This document shows positions 1 through 7,275 of a stretch of 12,031 nt of DNA, piece by piece. The stretch comes from Thiobacillus sp. UBA6918 (GTDB lineage: Bacteria > Pseudomonadota > Gammaproteobacteria > Burkholderiales > Thiobacillaceae), in contig DKAU01000037.1 of the NCBI GenBank assembly GCA_002450925.1, forward strand, positions 23,084 through 35,114. Direction: 5' to 3'. The notes under the pieces are model-generated. The model searched no databases, had not been told where the DNA came from, and was given only the letters and a program-made list of their open reading frames with translations. The position numbers and the translations under genes were made by a program. How positions within the stretch are numbered: the first letter of the stretch is position 1; the number at the start of each line of letters is the position of its first letter.

Positions 1-1190
1 TCGAGAACATCGACATCGGCGGCCCGGCCATGGTGCGCTCCTCGGCCAAGAACCACGCACATGTCGCCATCGTTACCGACCCGGCCGATTACGCGCTGAT
101 CCTTTCCGAAATGAAGGCTGGCGGCGTGACGCAGGAAACCCGCTTCTCTCTGGCCATCAAGGCCTTCGAGCACACGGCGGCCTACGATGGCGCGATTGCC
201 AATTATTTCGGCGGCATCATCGAGAAATCCGATTTTCCTCGCACTATCAACCTGCAGTTCAAAAAAGCGCAGGGTATGCGCTACGGCGAGAATCCTCACC
301 AGAACGCAGCCTTCTATGTCGAAGCGGGTGCCAGGGAAGCAAGCATTGCCACTGCCAGACAATTGCAGGGCAAGGAACTGTCCTACAACAACATTGGCGA
401 CGCGGATGCAGCACTGGAGTGCGTGAAGCAGTTCGATACTGCACCGGCATGCGTAATCGTCAAGCATGCCAACCCATGTGGTGTGGCTTATGGCGCCAAC
501 CTGCTGGAGGCCTACGACCGTGCCTACAAGACTGACCCCGAATCCGCTTTCGGCGGCATCATCGCTTTCAATGGCGAACTGGATGCGGAAACGATGAAAG
601 TGATCGTCGAGCGCCAGTTTGTGGAAGTCATCATTGCGCCCAAGGTTGCCGCAGCGGCAGTTGAAGTGGCGGCAGCCAAGAAGAACGTGCGTGTGCTCGA
701 ATGCGGCCAGTGGCCGAAAGAACCCGGCAAGCGGCTGGATTTCAAGCGCGTGAACGGCGGACTGCTCGTTCAGGGTGCAGACCTCGACCTGCATGGTGAG
801 ATCAAGGTAGTCAGCAAGCGCGTGCCGACCGAAGCCGAAATGCGGGATCTGCTGTTTGCCTGGCGCGTGGCCAAGTATGTGAAATCGAACGCCATCGTGT
901 ACGCGAAAGACAACATGACCATCGGTGTCGGCGCAGGCCAGATGAGCCGCGTCAACTCCGCGCGCATCGCTGCCATAAAGGCGGAGCATGCCGGTTTGAT
1001 CGTTGCGGGTTCGGTCATGGCATCGGACGCCTTCTTCCCGTTCCGTGATGGAATCGACAGTGCGGCCCAGGCCGGCATTGCTGCGGTCATCCAGCCGGGC
1101 GGTTCCATGCGTGATGAGGAAGTCATCGCTGCGGCGGACGAACATGGCATGGCGATGGTGTTTACCGGCATGCGCCACTTCCGCCACTAG
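1..1190 (+). CDS. purH: Bifunctional AICAR transformylase / IMP cyclohydrolase, 3' part (5' end outside window)
   Basis: This enzyme catalyses the last two steps to IMP: formylation of AICAR with 10-formyl-THF, then ring closure. The frame is open from base 3 (first residues ENIDIGGPAM), so the ATG at 30 is internal and the gene enters from the left. About 395 residues are present against roughly 525 for the family, so part of the N-terminal cyclohydrolase domain is missing and the whole transformylase domain is here. Visible family motifs are MRYGENPHQ, the GKELSYNN segment, VKHANPCG (the Lys-His...Asn-Pro-Cys-Gly active-site region), SAFGGI, and the conserved C-terminus with ASDAFFPFRDG, IQPGGSMRD and FTGMRHFRH. 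It is followed after 10 bases by purD, the usual purine pairing. An AGGAA at 1189-1193 overlaps its stop codon and can serve purD. The identification is secure; only the 5' end is unknown. Confidence 0.97.
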   Translation, partial: ENIDIGGPAMVRSSAKNHAHVAIVTDPADYALILSEMKAGGVTQETRFSLAIKAFEHTAAYDGAIANYFGGIIEKSDFPRTINLQFKKAQGMRYGENPHQNAAFYVEAGAREASIATARQLQGKELSYNNIGDADAALECVKQFDTAPACVIVKHANPCGVAYGANLLEAYDRAYKTDPESAFGGIIAFNGELDAETMKVIVERQFVEVIIAPKVAAAAVEVAAAKKNVRVLECGQWPKEPGKRLDFKRVNGGLLVQGADLDLHGEIKVVSKRVPTEAEMRDLLFAWRVAKYVKSNAIVYAKDNMTIGVGAGQMSRVNSARIAAIKAEHAGLIVAGSVMASDAFFPFRDGIDSAAQAGIAAVIQPGGSMRDEEVIAAADEHGMAMVFTGMRHFRH

Positions 1191-1200
1191 GAACAGCACA

Positions 1201-2475
1201 ATGAAGATTCTTGTTATTGGCAACGGCGGTCGGGAACATGCGCTGGCATGGAAACTGGCACGGTCGTCTCGCACCCAGAAGGTTTATGTTGCGCCCGGTA
1301 ATGGCGGCACGGCGCGTGATCCTGATCTGGAAAACGTGCCGGTGACAAACGTTTCCGAACTGGTCGAGTTTGCGCAACGAGAAAAGATCCAGTTGACGGT
1401 TGTCGGGCCTGAAGCGCCGCTTGCCGAAGGCGTGGTCGACGCTTTCCAGGCCGCGGGTCTGAAGATATTCGGGCCGGTGAAAGCGGCTGCGCAACTAGAG
1501 GCCTCCAAGGATTTCGCCAAGGCCTTCATGGTGCGGCACAACATTCCCACTGCCAAATATCAGACCTTTACCGATGCAGCCCAGGGGCATGCCTATGTCG
1601 ATGCCGAGGGCGCGCCCATCGTCATCAAGGCAGATGGTCTGGCGGCGGGCAAGGGTGTGGTGGTGGCGCAGACGCTTGAAGAGGCCCATGCAGCCATTGA
1701 CGACATGCTGTCCGGCAACAAGCTTGGCGCTGCCGGCGCTCAGGTGGTGATTGAGGAGTGCCTGATTGGCGAAGAAGCCAGCTTCATTGTCATGGTTGAT
1801 GGCAAGCATGTATTGCCGCTGGCTTCCAGCCAGGATCACAAGCGTCTCATGGACGGCGATGCCGGACCCAATACCGGCGGCATGGGCGCATACTCGCCTG
1901 CACCGGTGGTGACGCCGCAGATGCACGCCAAAATTTTGCGCGAAGTCATTCAGCCCACCGTCAGCGGCATGATTATGGACGGCATGCCCTATACCGGTTT
2001 CCTCTATGCGGGTGTCATGGTCGCTGAAGATGGATCTATCAAGGTGCTGGAATTCAATTGCCGCATGGGAGATCCGGAAACCCAACCCATCATGATGCGT
2101 TTGAAATCCGATATGGTGAACATGGTAGAAGCGGCAGTTGAAGGCAAACTCGACCAGATCGAAGCCGAGTGGGATCGGCGCACTGCACTGGCTGTGGTGA
2201 TGGCCGCTGCCAACTATCCTGAATCACCAAGAAAAGGCGATGTCATCGAGGGCTTGCCCGCCAACGTTGAAGACCTGCATGTCTTTCATGCCGGAACACA
2301 ATTGGAGGATGGCAAAGTGCTGACCAGCGGCGGACGTGTTTTGGCCGTTACCGCGCTGGGTGATAGCGTCAAGATGGCCCAGAAGCGGGCCTACGAGGCA
2401 ATATCACAAATTCATTTCGATGGCATGCAATATCGGAAAGATATTGGCTATCGTGCCATTGATCGAAAGAAGTAA
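1201..2475 (+). CDS. purD: Phosphoribosylamine--glycine ligase (GAR synthetase)
   Basis: This cytosolic ATP-grasp ligase joins phosphoribosylamine and glycine to give GAR, the second step of purine synthesis. It has 424 residues, the usual family length. The N-terminal domain opens with VIGNGGREHAL (about 5-15) and contains VVGPEAPL (about 67-74). The ATP-grasp part has VIKADGLAAGKGVV (141-154), the glycine/phosphate region HKRLMDGDAGPNTGGMGAYSP (about 213-233) and the metal-binding EFNCRMGDPETQ (284-295). The open frame extends upstream to 1003, but homology begins at the ATG at 1201. That start has an AGGAA seven bases upstream, overlapping the purH stop, which suggests coupled translation. 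tsaC follows after 10 bases. No unusual features were seen. Confidence 0.97.
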   Translation: MKILVIGNGGREHALAWKLARSSRTQKVYVAPGNGGTARDPDLENVPVTNVSELVEFAQREKIQLTVVGPEAPLAEGVVDAFQAAGLKIFGPVKAAAQLEASKDFAKAFMVRHNIPTAKYQTFTDAAQGHAYVDAEGAPIVIKADGLAAGKGVVVAQTLEEAHAAIDDMLSGNKLGAAGAQVVIEECLIGEEASFIVMVDGKHVLPLASSQDHKRLMDGDAGPNTGGMGAYSPAPVVTPQMHAKILREVIQPTVSGMIMDGMPYTGFLYAGVMVAEDGSIKVLEFNCRMGDPETQPIMMRLKSDMVNMVEAAVEGKLDQIEAEWDRRTALAVVMAAANYPESPRKGDVIEGLPANVEDLHVFHAGTQLEDGKVLTSGGRVLAVTALGDSVKMAQKRAYEAISQIHFDGMQYRKDIGYRAIDRKK

Positions 2476-2485
2476 AGGCGAGTAA

Positions 2486-3025
2486 GTGAAAACCTTCGGG
2501 CTGCGGGCGTGGCTCAAGAAGGGTGGAGTGATCGCCTACCCTACCGAGTCCTGCTACGGCCTGGGCTGCGACCCCATGAATCGCCGGGCGGTGGAAAAAA
2601 TCTTCAAACTCAAAGGACGCGGGGCGGAAAAGGGGCTGATTCTTGTTGCGGCCAACCGTCATCAATTGCGGCCCTACGCAACAAGGACATCCATTGAAGC
2701 AGCCTGGAAAAAAGAGCTGTGGCCTGGTCCTGTCACATGGGTACTCCCTGCCAGCAAAGTTTGCCCGGCCTGGATCACAGGCGGACGCGGAACCGTGGCC
2801 GTACGCATCACTGCACATCCTGAAACAGCCGAGTTGTGTAAACAGGTTGGTATGGCGCTGGTTTCCACCAGTGCAAACAAAAGCAGGGGCAAGCCTGCCA
2901 GAAGCGCCGAAGAATGCAGCGCCCTCTTTGGCAAGAAAATGTGTGTGCTGCCGGGACGCATCGGTGCACGCAAACGGCCTTCCACCCTGATAGACTTGGC
3001 TTCCGGAAAGGTGTTGAGAAAATGA
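2486..3025 (+). CDS. tsaC: Threonylcarbamoyl-AMP synthase (TsaC/YrdC family)
   Basis: This enzyme makes threonylcarbamoyl-AMP from threonine, bicarbonate and ATP, the first step of N6-threonylcarbamoyladenosine (t6A37) formation in ANN-decoding tRNAs. The 179-residue length fits TsaC (about 180-190) rather than the longer Sua5, which carries an extra C-terminal domain. Visible YrdC-fold motifs are AYPTESCYGLGCDP (17-30), a K-x-R pair (K43, R45) followed by EKGLILVAAN, LWPGPVTWVLPA (79-89), the VAVRITAHP strand and the STSAN signature (127-131). The start is a GTG at 2486, preceded by AAAGGCGAG (2474-2482) that overlaps the purD stop. Its TGA stop shares bases with the ATG of hemF (ATGA, four-base overlap), so the two are probably translationally coupled. 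The TsaC/YrdC family call is firm. The paralogue YciO is a less likely alternative. Confidence 0.92.
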   Translation: MKTFGLRAWLKKGGVIAYPTESCYGLGCDPMNRRAVEKIFKLKGRGAEKGLILVAANRHQLRPYATRTSIEAAWKKELWPGPVTWVLPASKVCPAWITGGRGTVAVRITAHPETAELCKQVGMALVSTSANKSRGKPARSAEECSALFGKKMCVLPGRIGARKRPSTLIDLASGKVLRK

Positions 3026-3933
3026 ATATTCCCAAAGACCAGCTCAAAAGCTATTTCCTGTCTTTGCAGGAGTCGATCGTTTCCAAAATGGAAAGCCTGG
3101 ATGGCAAATCCTTCCGCCGCGATGCGTGGGACAGGCCAGAGGGTGGCGGCGGAATTTCGCGTCTCATTGAGGAGGGCAACCTCCTCGAACGCGCAGGGGC
3201 AAATTTCTCGCATGTAATGGGCGACAAGCTTCCGCCTTCAGCGACAGCACATCGGCCCGAACTCGCAGGCAGGAAGTGGGAAGCGATGGGCGTGTCCCTG
3301 GTGTTCCATCCTCGCAATCCCTATGTCCCCACCGTTCACATGAACGTGCGCTGCTTTGTGGCAGAAAAGGCAGGCGAGGAACCGGTATGGTGGTTTGGCG
3401 GCGGCATGGACCTGACGCCCTATTACGGCTACGAAGAAGACGCCGTGCATTTCCATAAAACCTGCAAAGACGCGCTCGATCCATATGGTGCAGATTGGCA
3501 CCCGCGTTTCAAGAAGTGGTGCGACGAGTATTTCTTTCTCAAACATCGCAACGAACCGCGTGGCGTCGGCGGCATTTTCTTCGACGACCTGAACAGCGCG
3601 GATTTCGAAACCTGCTTCAAACTCACGCAGTCAGTGGGCAATAACTTCCTGACTGCATATGTGCCGATTTTCGAGCGTCGCAAGGATTTGCCCTACGGAG
3701 AACGTGAACGCGATTTTCAGGCCTATCGCCGCGGGCGCTATGTGGAGTTCAACCTGGTTTTCGACCGTGGCACATTGTTTGGCCTGCAGTCGGGAGGGCG
3801 CACAGAGTCCATCCTCATGTCCATGCCGCCCATCGTGAAATGGCGCTATGACTGGAAGCCCGAGGCGGGTACGCCGGAAGCGAAGCTCTACACTGATTAT
3901 CTTGTTGCCAAGGATTGGGTAAAAAATTCCTGA
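3022..3933 (+). CDS. hemF: Oxygen-dependent coproporphyrinogen III oxidase
   Basis: This enzyme oxidatively decarboxylates coproporphyrinogen III to protoporphyrinogen IX with O2, near the end of haem synthesis, and is cytosolic. It has 303 residues (E. coli HemF is about 299). The conserved histidines are at 96, 106, 145 and 175, the same numbers as known for E. coli HemF. Other family motifs are GGGMDLTPYYG (126-136), GIFFDDLNS (184-192) and the C-terminal block RRGRYVEFNLVFDRGT (about 236-251) with GLQSGGRTESILMSMPP (254-270). The open frame runs on upstream to 2914 inside tsaC. The chosen ATG at 3022 starts the homologous region (MNIPKDQLKSYF), overlaps the tsaC stop by four bases and has AAAGG at 3007-3011. 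Its presence implies that the organism makes haem in the presence of oxygen. An anaerobic HemN may exist elsewhere but is not seen here. Confidence 0.96.
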   Translation: MNIPKDQLKSYFLSLQESIVSKMESLDGKSFRRDAWDRPEGGGGISRLIEEGNLLERAGANFSHVMGDKLPPSATAHRPELAGRKWEAMGVSLVFHPRNPYVPTVHMNVRCFVAEKAGEEPVWWFGGGMDLTPYYGYEEDAVHFHKTCKDALDPYGADWHPRFKKWCDEYFFLKHRNEPRGVGGIFFDDLNSADFETCFKLTQSVGNNFLTAYVPIFERRKDLPYGERERDFQAYRRGRYVEFNLVFDRGTLFGLQSGGRTESILMSMPPIVKWRYDWKPEAGTPEAKLYTDYLVAKDWVKNS

Positions 3934-3958
3934 CTGGATAAACAAAACGCTGTCTGTC

Positions 3959-6900
3959 ATGAAAGGCTGGGTTGCAAGCGCCTTCAGGAAGGTCCGCAGC
4001 ATTCGTCTGCGTTGGTGGATATTGTTGGCAGTGGTTCTCACGCCGCTTATCCTCATCGGCATCGTCGTTTGGGAGTTGATGACTTCCGACATTCAGGCCA
4101 AATATCTCGCCAGGACAGCCAGCAAAATGACCTGGAATCTGGGAAAAGGAGCGTCTGACCGAATTCGTTTCCCCAAGCACGGCCCCTACGACAAGCGCCT
4201 TGGCTACAGCAAACTTCCCGAATACAGCCAACGTCTGATCCTGAACGGATGGGATATCGAGCGTCAGGCAAAAATCAGCATCCAGATGCAGCGCGCGCAT
4301 GAGTTGGGATTGAACGTGCCGTATCGGGAAAAGAATCAGGGTGGGCTCACGCTGCTGGATGACACCGGGAAATCGCTCTATTTGATGCGCTATCCGGAGC
4401 GCATCTACGCAGAGTTCACCGATACACCGCCCGTATTGCGCAATGCGCTTCTCTTCATCGAGAACCGTGAACTCCTGACAGAAAAATATCCCAGCAAAAA
4501 TCCGGCTGTGGAGTGGGACAGGCTGGGTCAGGCTTTGCTGGACAAGTTCTATTCCATCATCAACCCGGCGCATAACGTGCCCGGCGGCAGCACCCTGCCC
4601 ACGCAGATCGAGAAATACCGCCATTCGCCTGATGGCATCACACTGACCATGAAGGACAAGCTCAAGCAGATGGGTTCAGCAAGTTTGCGTGCCTACCTGG
4701 ATGGTGTAAACACATTGAGCACACGCCAGCGCATCGTGCGCGATTACCTCAATACGGTGCCTCTGTCGGCAGCGCCGCGCTTTGGCGAAGTCAACGGAGT
4801 GGGCGATGGATTGTGGGCATGGTATGGGATGGATTTCGTCAAGGCCAATGAGGCCTTGTGGCGGCTGGAGAAAAACCCGAAGGACCCGGAAGGCGCATCA
4901 GCCTTCAAGCATGCCTTGTCGCTACTGGTGGCTGAACGCAAACCTTCCTATTATCTCGCCAAGGATCGTGCCGCGCTGGATCGCTACACCAACGTGCATC
5001 TCGACTTGTTGGCCGAAGCCGGGATCATCAAGCCGGAACTCCGCGACGCGGCTTTGAAAGTCACCCTGCGCAGCCCTGCGCAGAGGGTTGATCCTCCCGC
5101 GCCGCAATTTGTCATGCAAAAGGCCGGCAACAGCCAGCGCGTCAAACTTGCTTCCCTTCTGGGGGAGCGGCAGCTTTACGATTTGGGCAGACTGGATCTG
5201 GTGGCCGAGACCACGCTCAATTCAGAGGCGCAAGACCGTGTGACCGAATTTCTGCTTGGTTTGTCGAAACGCGAGAAAGCGGCGGCCATAGGTCTTTTTG
5301 GTGAACGGCTGATGAAGCCGTCAAATGACTTGTCCAAGGTCACCTACAGTTTCACCCTTTACGAAAAGACCCCGCAGGGCATGCTCTTGCGCGTGCAGGC
5401 TGACAATCTGAACCAGCCCTTCGACATCAACCAGCAGACCAAGCTTGACCTGGGTTCGACGGCGAAATTTCGAACACTGGTCAGTTATCTGGAAATCATT
5501 GCGCGTCTGCATGACGAGTACTTAAAACATTCCCCAGATAAACTTCAGGAGTTGTCACAACCCCGACGCGATGTGCTTGGACAATGGGTGGCGAGCTATC
5601 TGCTGACTGCTGAAGACAAAAGTCTTGCTGCCACGCTGGAGTCGGCAATGGCACGGCGCTATTCCGCTGCCCCCGAAGTTTTTTATACCGGTGGCGGCGA
5701 ACATGTGTTTGCCAACTTCAACAAGGACGACAACGGACGCGAAATGGATTTGTGGGAAGCCACGCGCAATTCCGTCAACCTGGTGTACATCCGGCTCATG
5801 CGTGACATCGTCATGCACTACATAGACCAGTCGCCCGGCGCCGCTGCCAGCGTCCTGGAAGACGACGGCAGCCCGACGCGTCGCCTTTATCTGCTCAAGT
5901 TCATTGAGAAGGAGTCAGCGGTTTTCATGCGGCGTTTCTATCAGCGCTATGTGAAGCTGGGCGCACAGGAAATGACTGAAGAGCTCTACCAGCGTGCGCG
6001 TCAGAACCCCAGAAGGTTTACTGCGCTGTACCGATACGTGGAACCCGGTGCAAGCCAGGCCGACTACCTGAAAGCGATACACGAACGCATTCCCGCAACG
6101 GTTGGCATGAACGAGACCACGCTGAAAAAGCTCTATGAACAGAATGCGCCACATGCCTACAACCTCGCCGACCGTGGTTACATAGCGCAGGTGCATCCTC
6201 TGGAAGTCTGGCTGGTGGCTTATTTGCGCACGAAGCCTGGCGCGAGTTTTGATGAAGTGTTGTCTGCCAGCGTGAGAGAACGCGTTCAAGTGTATGACTG
6301 GTTGCTGGCGGCCAAGCGTACCGATGAGCAGGACATCCGCATCAAGAGCCTGCTGGAAGTGGAAGCCTTTGAATCCCTGCTCAAGGACTGGAAACGTTTG
6401 GGCTATCCCTTCGATACGCTGACGCCTTCCTATGCCACAGCCATTGGCAGTTCGGGCGACAGGCCGGCAGCGCTGGCAGAACTCATGGGCATTATCGTGA
6501 ATGATGGCGCAAGACTGCCGGTGGCCAGCCTGAAGAGCCTGAGATTCGCCGTGGGCACGCCTTACGAAACTCACTTCAAGCCGCGCCAGCCGCAAGCGGA
6601 AGTCCTTTTCCCGAAAGAGGTTGCGCAAACTGTGCGCAAAGCGCTCGGTTTGGTCATCGAACAGGGCACCGCAGCTCGCCTGCATGGCGCCATCAAGTAT
6701 TCGGACGGTGTTCCTGTGCCGATGGGGGGCAAGACGGGAACGGGCGATCACCGGTTCGAGCGCTTCGGCCCCGGTGGTCAGTTGCTGGAATCGCGCGTCG
6801 TCAACCGTACGGCTACTCTGGTGTTTTATCTGGGCGACAGGCATTTCGGCACCTTTACTGCCTTTGTGCCGGGCGAGCAGGCTGGGCAGTTCCAGTTCAC

Positions 6901-7183
6901 CAGTTCGCTGACTGCGCAAATTTTGAAAAACCTGCTGCCGCTCTTGCAGTCTTCCGTGTTTCCGGAAACGCTCAAGCCTGCCCCGGTTGTTGAGGCGCCG
7001 CCTGTTCCCGAAGCGGCGGTCGTGGAAACGCCAATCCTGCCGGCCGTCCCAGTCGCCAAGGCCAAACGGCAAGCCACCGAGGTGCGAGAGGGCACCACGC
7101 ATGAGGCCCAGCCACCTGCGACAGGCGGTTTCCCGGAAAGCCTCGATCCGGTCTTGCCGCCTCAGCCGGGCCATCCACAATAA
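3959..7183 (+). CDS. Very large class A penicillin-binding-like protein: degenerate GT51 domain plus transpeptidase domain
   Basis: This 1074-residue protein is probably anchored in the inner membrane with its bulk in the periplasm. The N-terminus is basic (KVRSIRLRWW, 11-20), followed by one hydrophobic segment at about 20-39. A GT51-like region lies at about 140-300: LLFIENREL (164-172) sits where family members have the catalytic ED..F motif, GGSTLPTQ (209-216) matches GGSTITQQ, DKLKQ (233-237) matches RKLKE, and IVRDYLN (259-265) matches EILE.YLN. There is no glutamate from 219 to 276, so the second catalytic Glu appears to be Gln237. The transpeptidase region keeps S500-T-A-K503 (SxxK), S605-V-N607 (SxN) and K925-T-G-T (KTGT). 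Motif spacings of 105 and 318 residues are well beyond the usual roughly 60 and 130-190. The tail from about 1003 is rich in Pro, Ala and Val. It starts 25 bases after hemF, and no clear ribosome binding site precedes the ATG. The family call is firm; glycosyltransferase activity is doubtful. Confidence 0.85.
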   Translation: MKGWVASAFRKVRSIRLRWWILLAVVLTPLILIGIVVWELMTSDIQAKYLARTASKMTWNLGKGASDRIRFPKHGPYDKRLGYSKLPEYSQRLILNGWDIERQAKISIQMQRAHELGLNVPYREKNQGGLTLLDDTGKSLYLMRYPERIYAEFTDTPPVLRNALLFIENRELLTEKYPSKNPAVEWDRLGQALLDKFYSIINPAHNVPGGSTLPTQIEKYRHSPDGITLTMKDKLKQMGSASLRAYLDGVNTLSTRQRIVRDYLNTVPLSAAPRFGEVNGVGDGLWAWYGMDFVKANEALWRLEKNPKDPEGASAFKHALSLLVAERKPSYYLAKDRAALDRYTNVHLDLLAEAGIIKPELRDAALKVTLRSPAQRVDPPAPQFVMQKAGNSQRVKLASLLGERQLYDLGRLDLVAETTLNSEAQDRVTEFLLGLSKREKAAAIGLFGERLMKPSNDLSKVTYSFTLYEKTPQGMLLRVQADNLNQPFDINQQTKLDLGSTAKFRTLVSYLEIIARLHDEYLKHSPDKLQELSQPRRDVLGQWVASYLLTAEDKSLAATLESAMARRYSAAPEVFYTGGGEHVFANFNKDDNGREMDLWEATRNSVNLVYIRLMRDIVMHYIDQSPGAAASVLEDDGSPTRRLYLLKFIEKESAVFMRRFYQRYVKLGAQEMTEELYQRARQNPRRFTALYRYVEPGASQADYLKAIHERIPATVGMNETTLKKLYEQNAPHAYNLADRGYIAQVHPLEVWLVAYLRTKPGASFDEVLSASVRERVQVYDWLLAAKRTDEQDIRIKSLLEVEAFESLLKDWKRLGYPFDTLTPSYATAIGSSGDRPAALAELMGIIVNDGARLPVASLKSLRFAVGTPYETHFKPRQPQAEVLFPKEVAQTVRKALGLVIEQGTAARLHGAIKYSDGVPVPMGGKTGTGDHRFERFGPGGQLLESRVVNRTATLVFYLGDRHFGTFTAFVPGEQAGQFQFTSSLTAQILKNLLPLLQSSVFPETLKPAPVVEAPPVPEAAVVETPILPAVPVAKAKRQATEVREGTTHEAQPPATGGFPESLDPVLPPQPGHPQ

Positions 7184-7275
7184 TCCGGTTTTTGGCCTTC
7201 CTTGCGTGGTCAAGGACGGGGCTGGGCAGCCGATAAGTTAAAATATGCCCCCCATAGCAGGTATCTGATTTGTAC
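7184..7275 (+). promoter_or_regulatory. hemA upstream region with candidate -10 box and ribosome binding site
   Basis: This 92-base gap separates the large PBP-like gene from hemA. TAAAAT at 7239-7244, within GTTAAAATAT, is a reasonable sigma-70 -10 match, but no convincing -35 lies 16-18 bases upstream. A short inverted repeat, TCCTTG (7199-7204) with CAAGGA (7211-7216), has no T-run after it and is not a terminator. The ribosome binding site candidate is CAGGT at 7258-7262. A separate hemA promoter is therefore plausible but rests on the -10 box alone. Confidence 0.35.

Noticed and set aside
1003..1200. Upstream extension of the purD frame
   Set aside because: It overlaps the conserved purH C-terminus. 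purD homology begins at the ATG at 1201, which has a ribosome binding site.
3815..4624. Open frame of 269 codons on the minus strand across the hemF/PBP junction
   Set aside because: It overlaps two supported genes on the other strand and has no family resemblance or ribosome binding site that I can see.
5915..7213. Long open frame of 432 codons on the minus strand
   Set aside because: It lies wholly antisense to the PBP-like gene, whose frame carries recognisable SxN and KTG motifs. The antisense translation is rich in Arg, Gln and His and resembles no family I know. It is the usual by-product of GC-rich coding sequence.
7199..7216. Short inverted repeat after the PBP-like gene as a terminator
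   Set aside because: The stem is only six base pairs and no T-run follows, so an intrinsic terminator is not supported.
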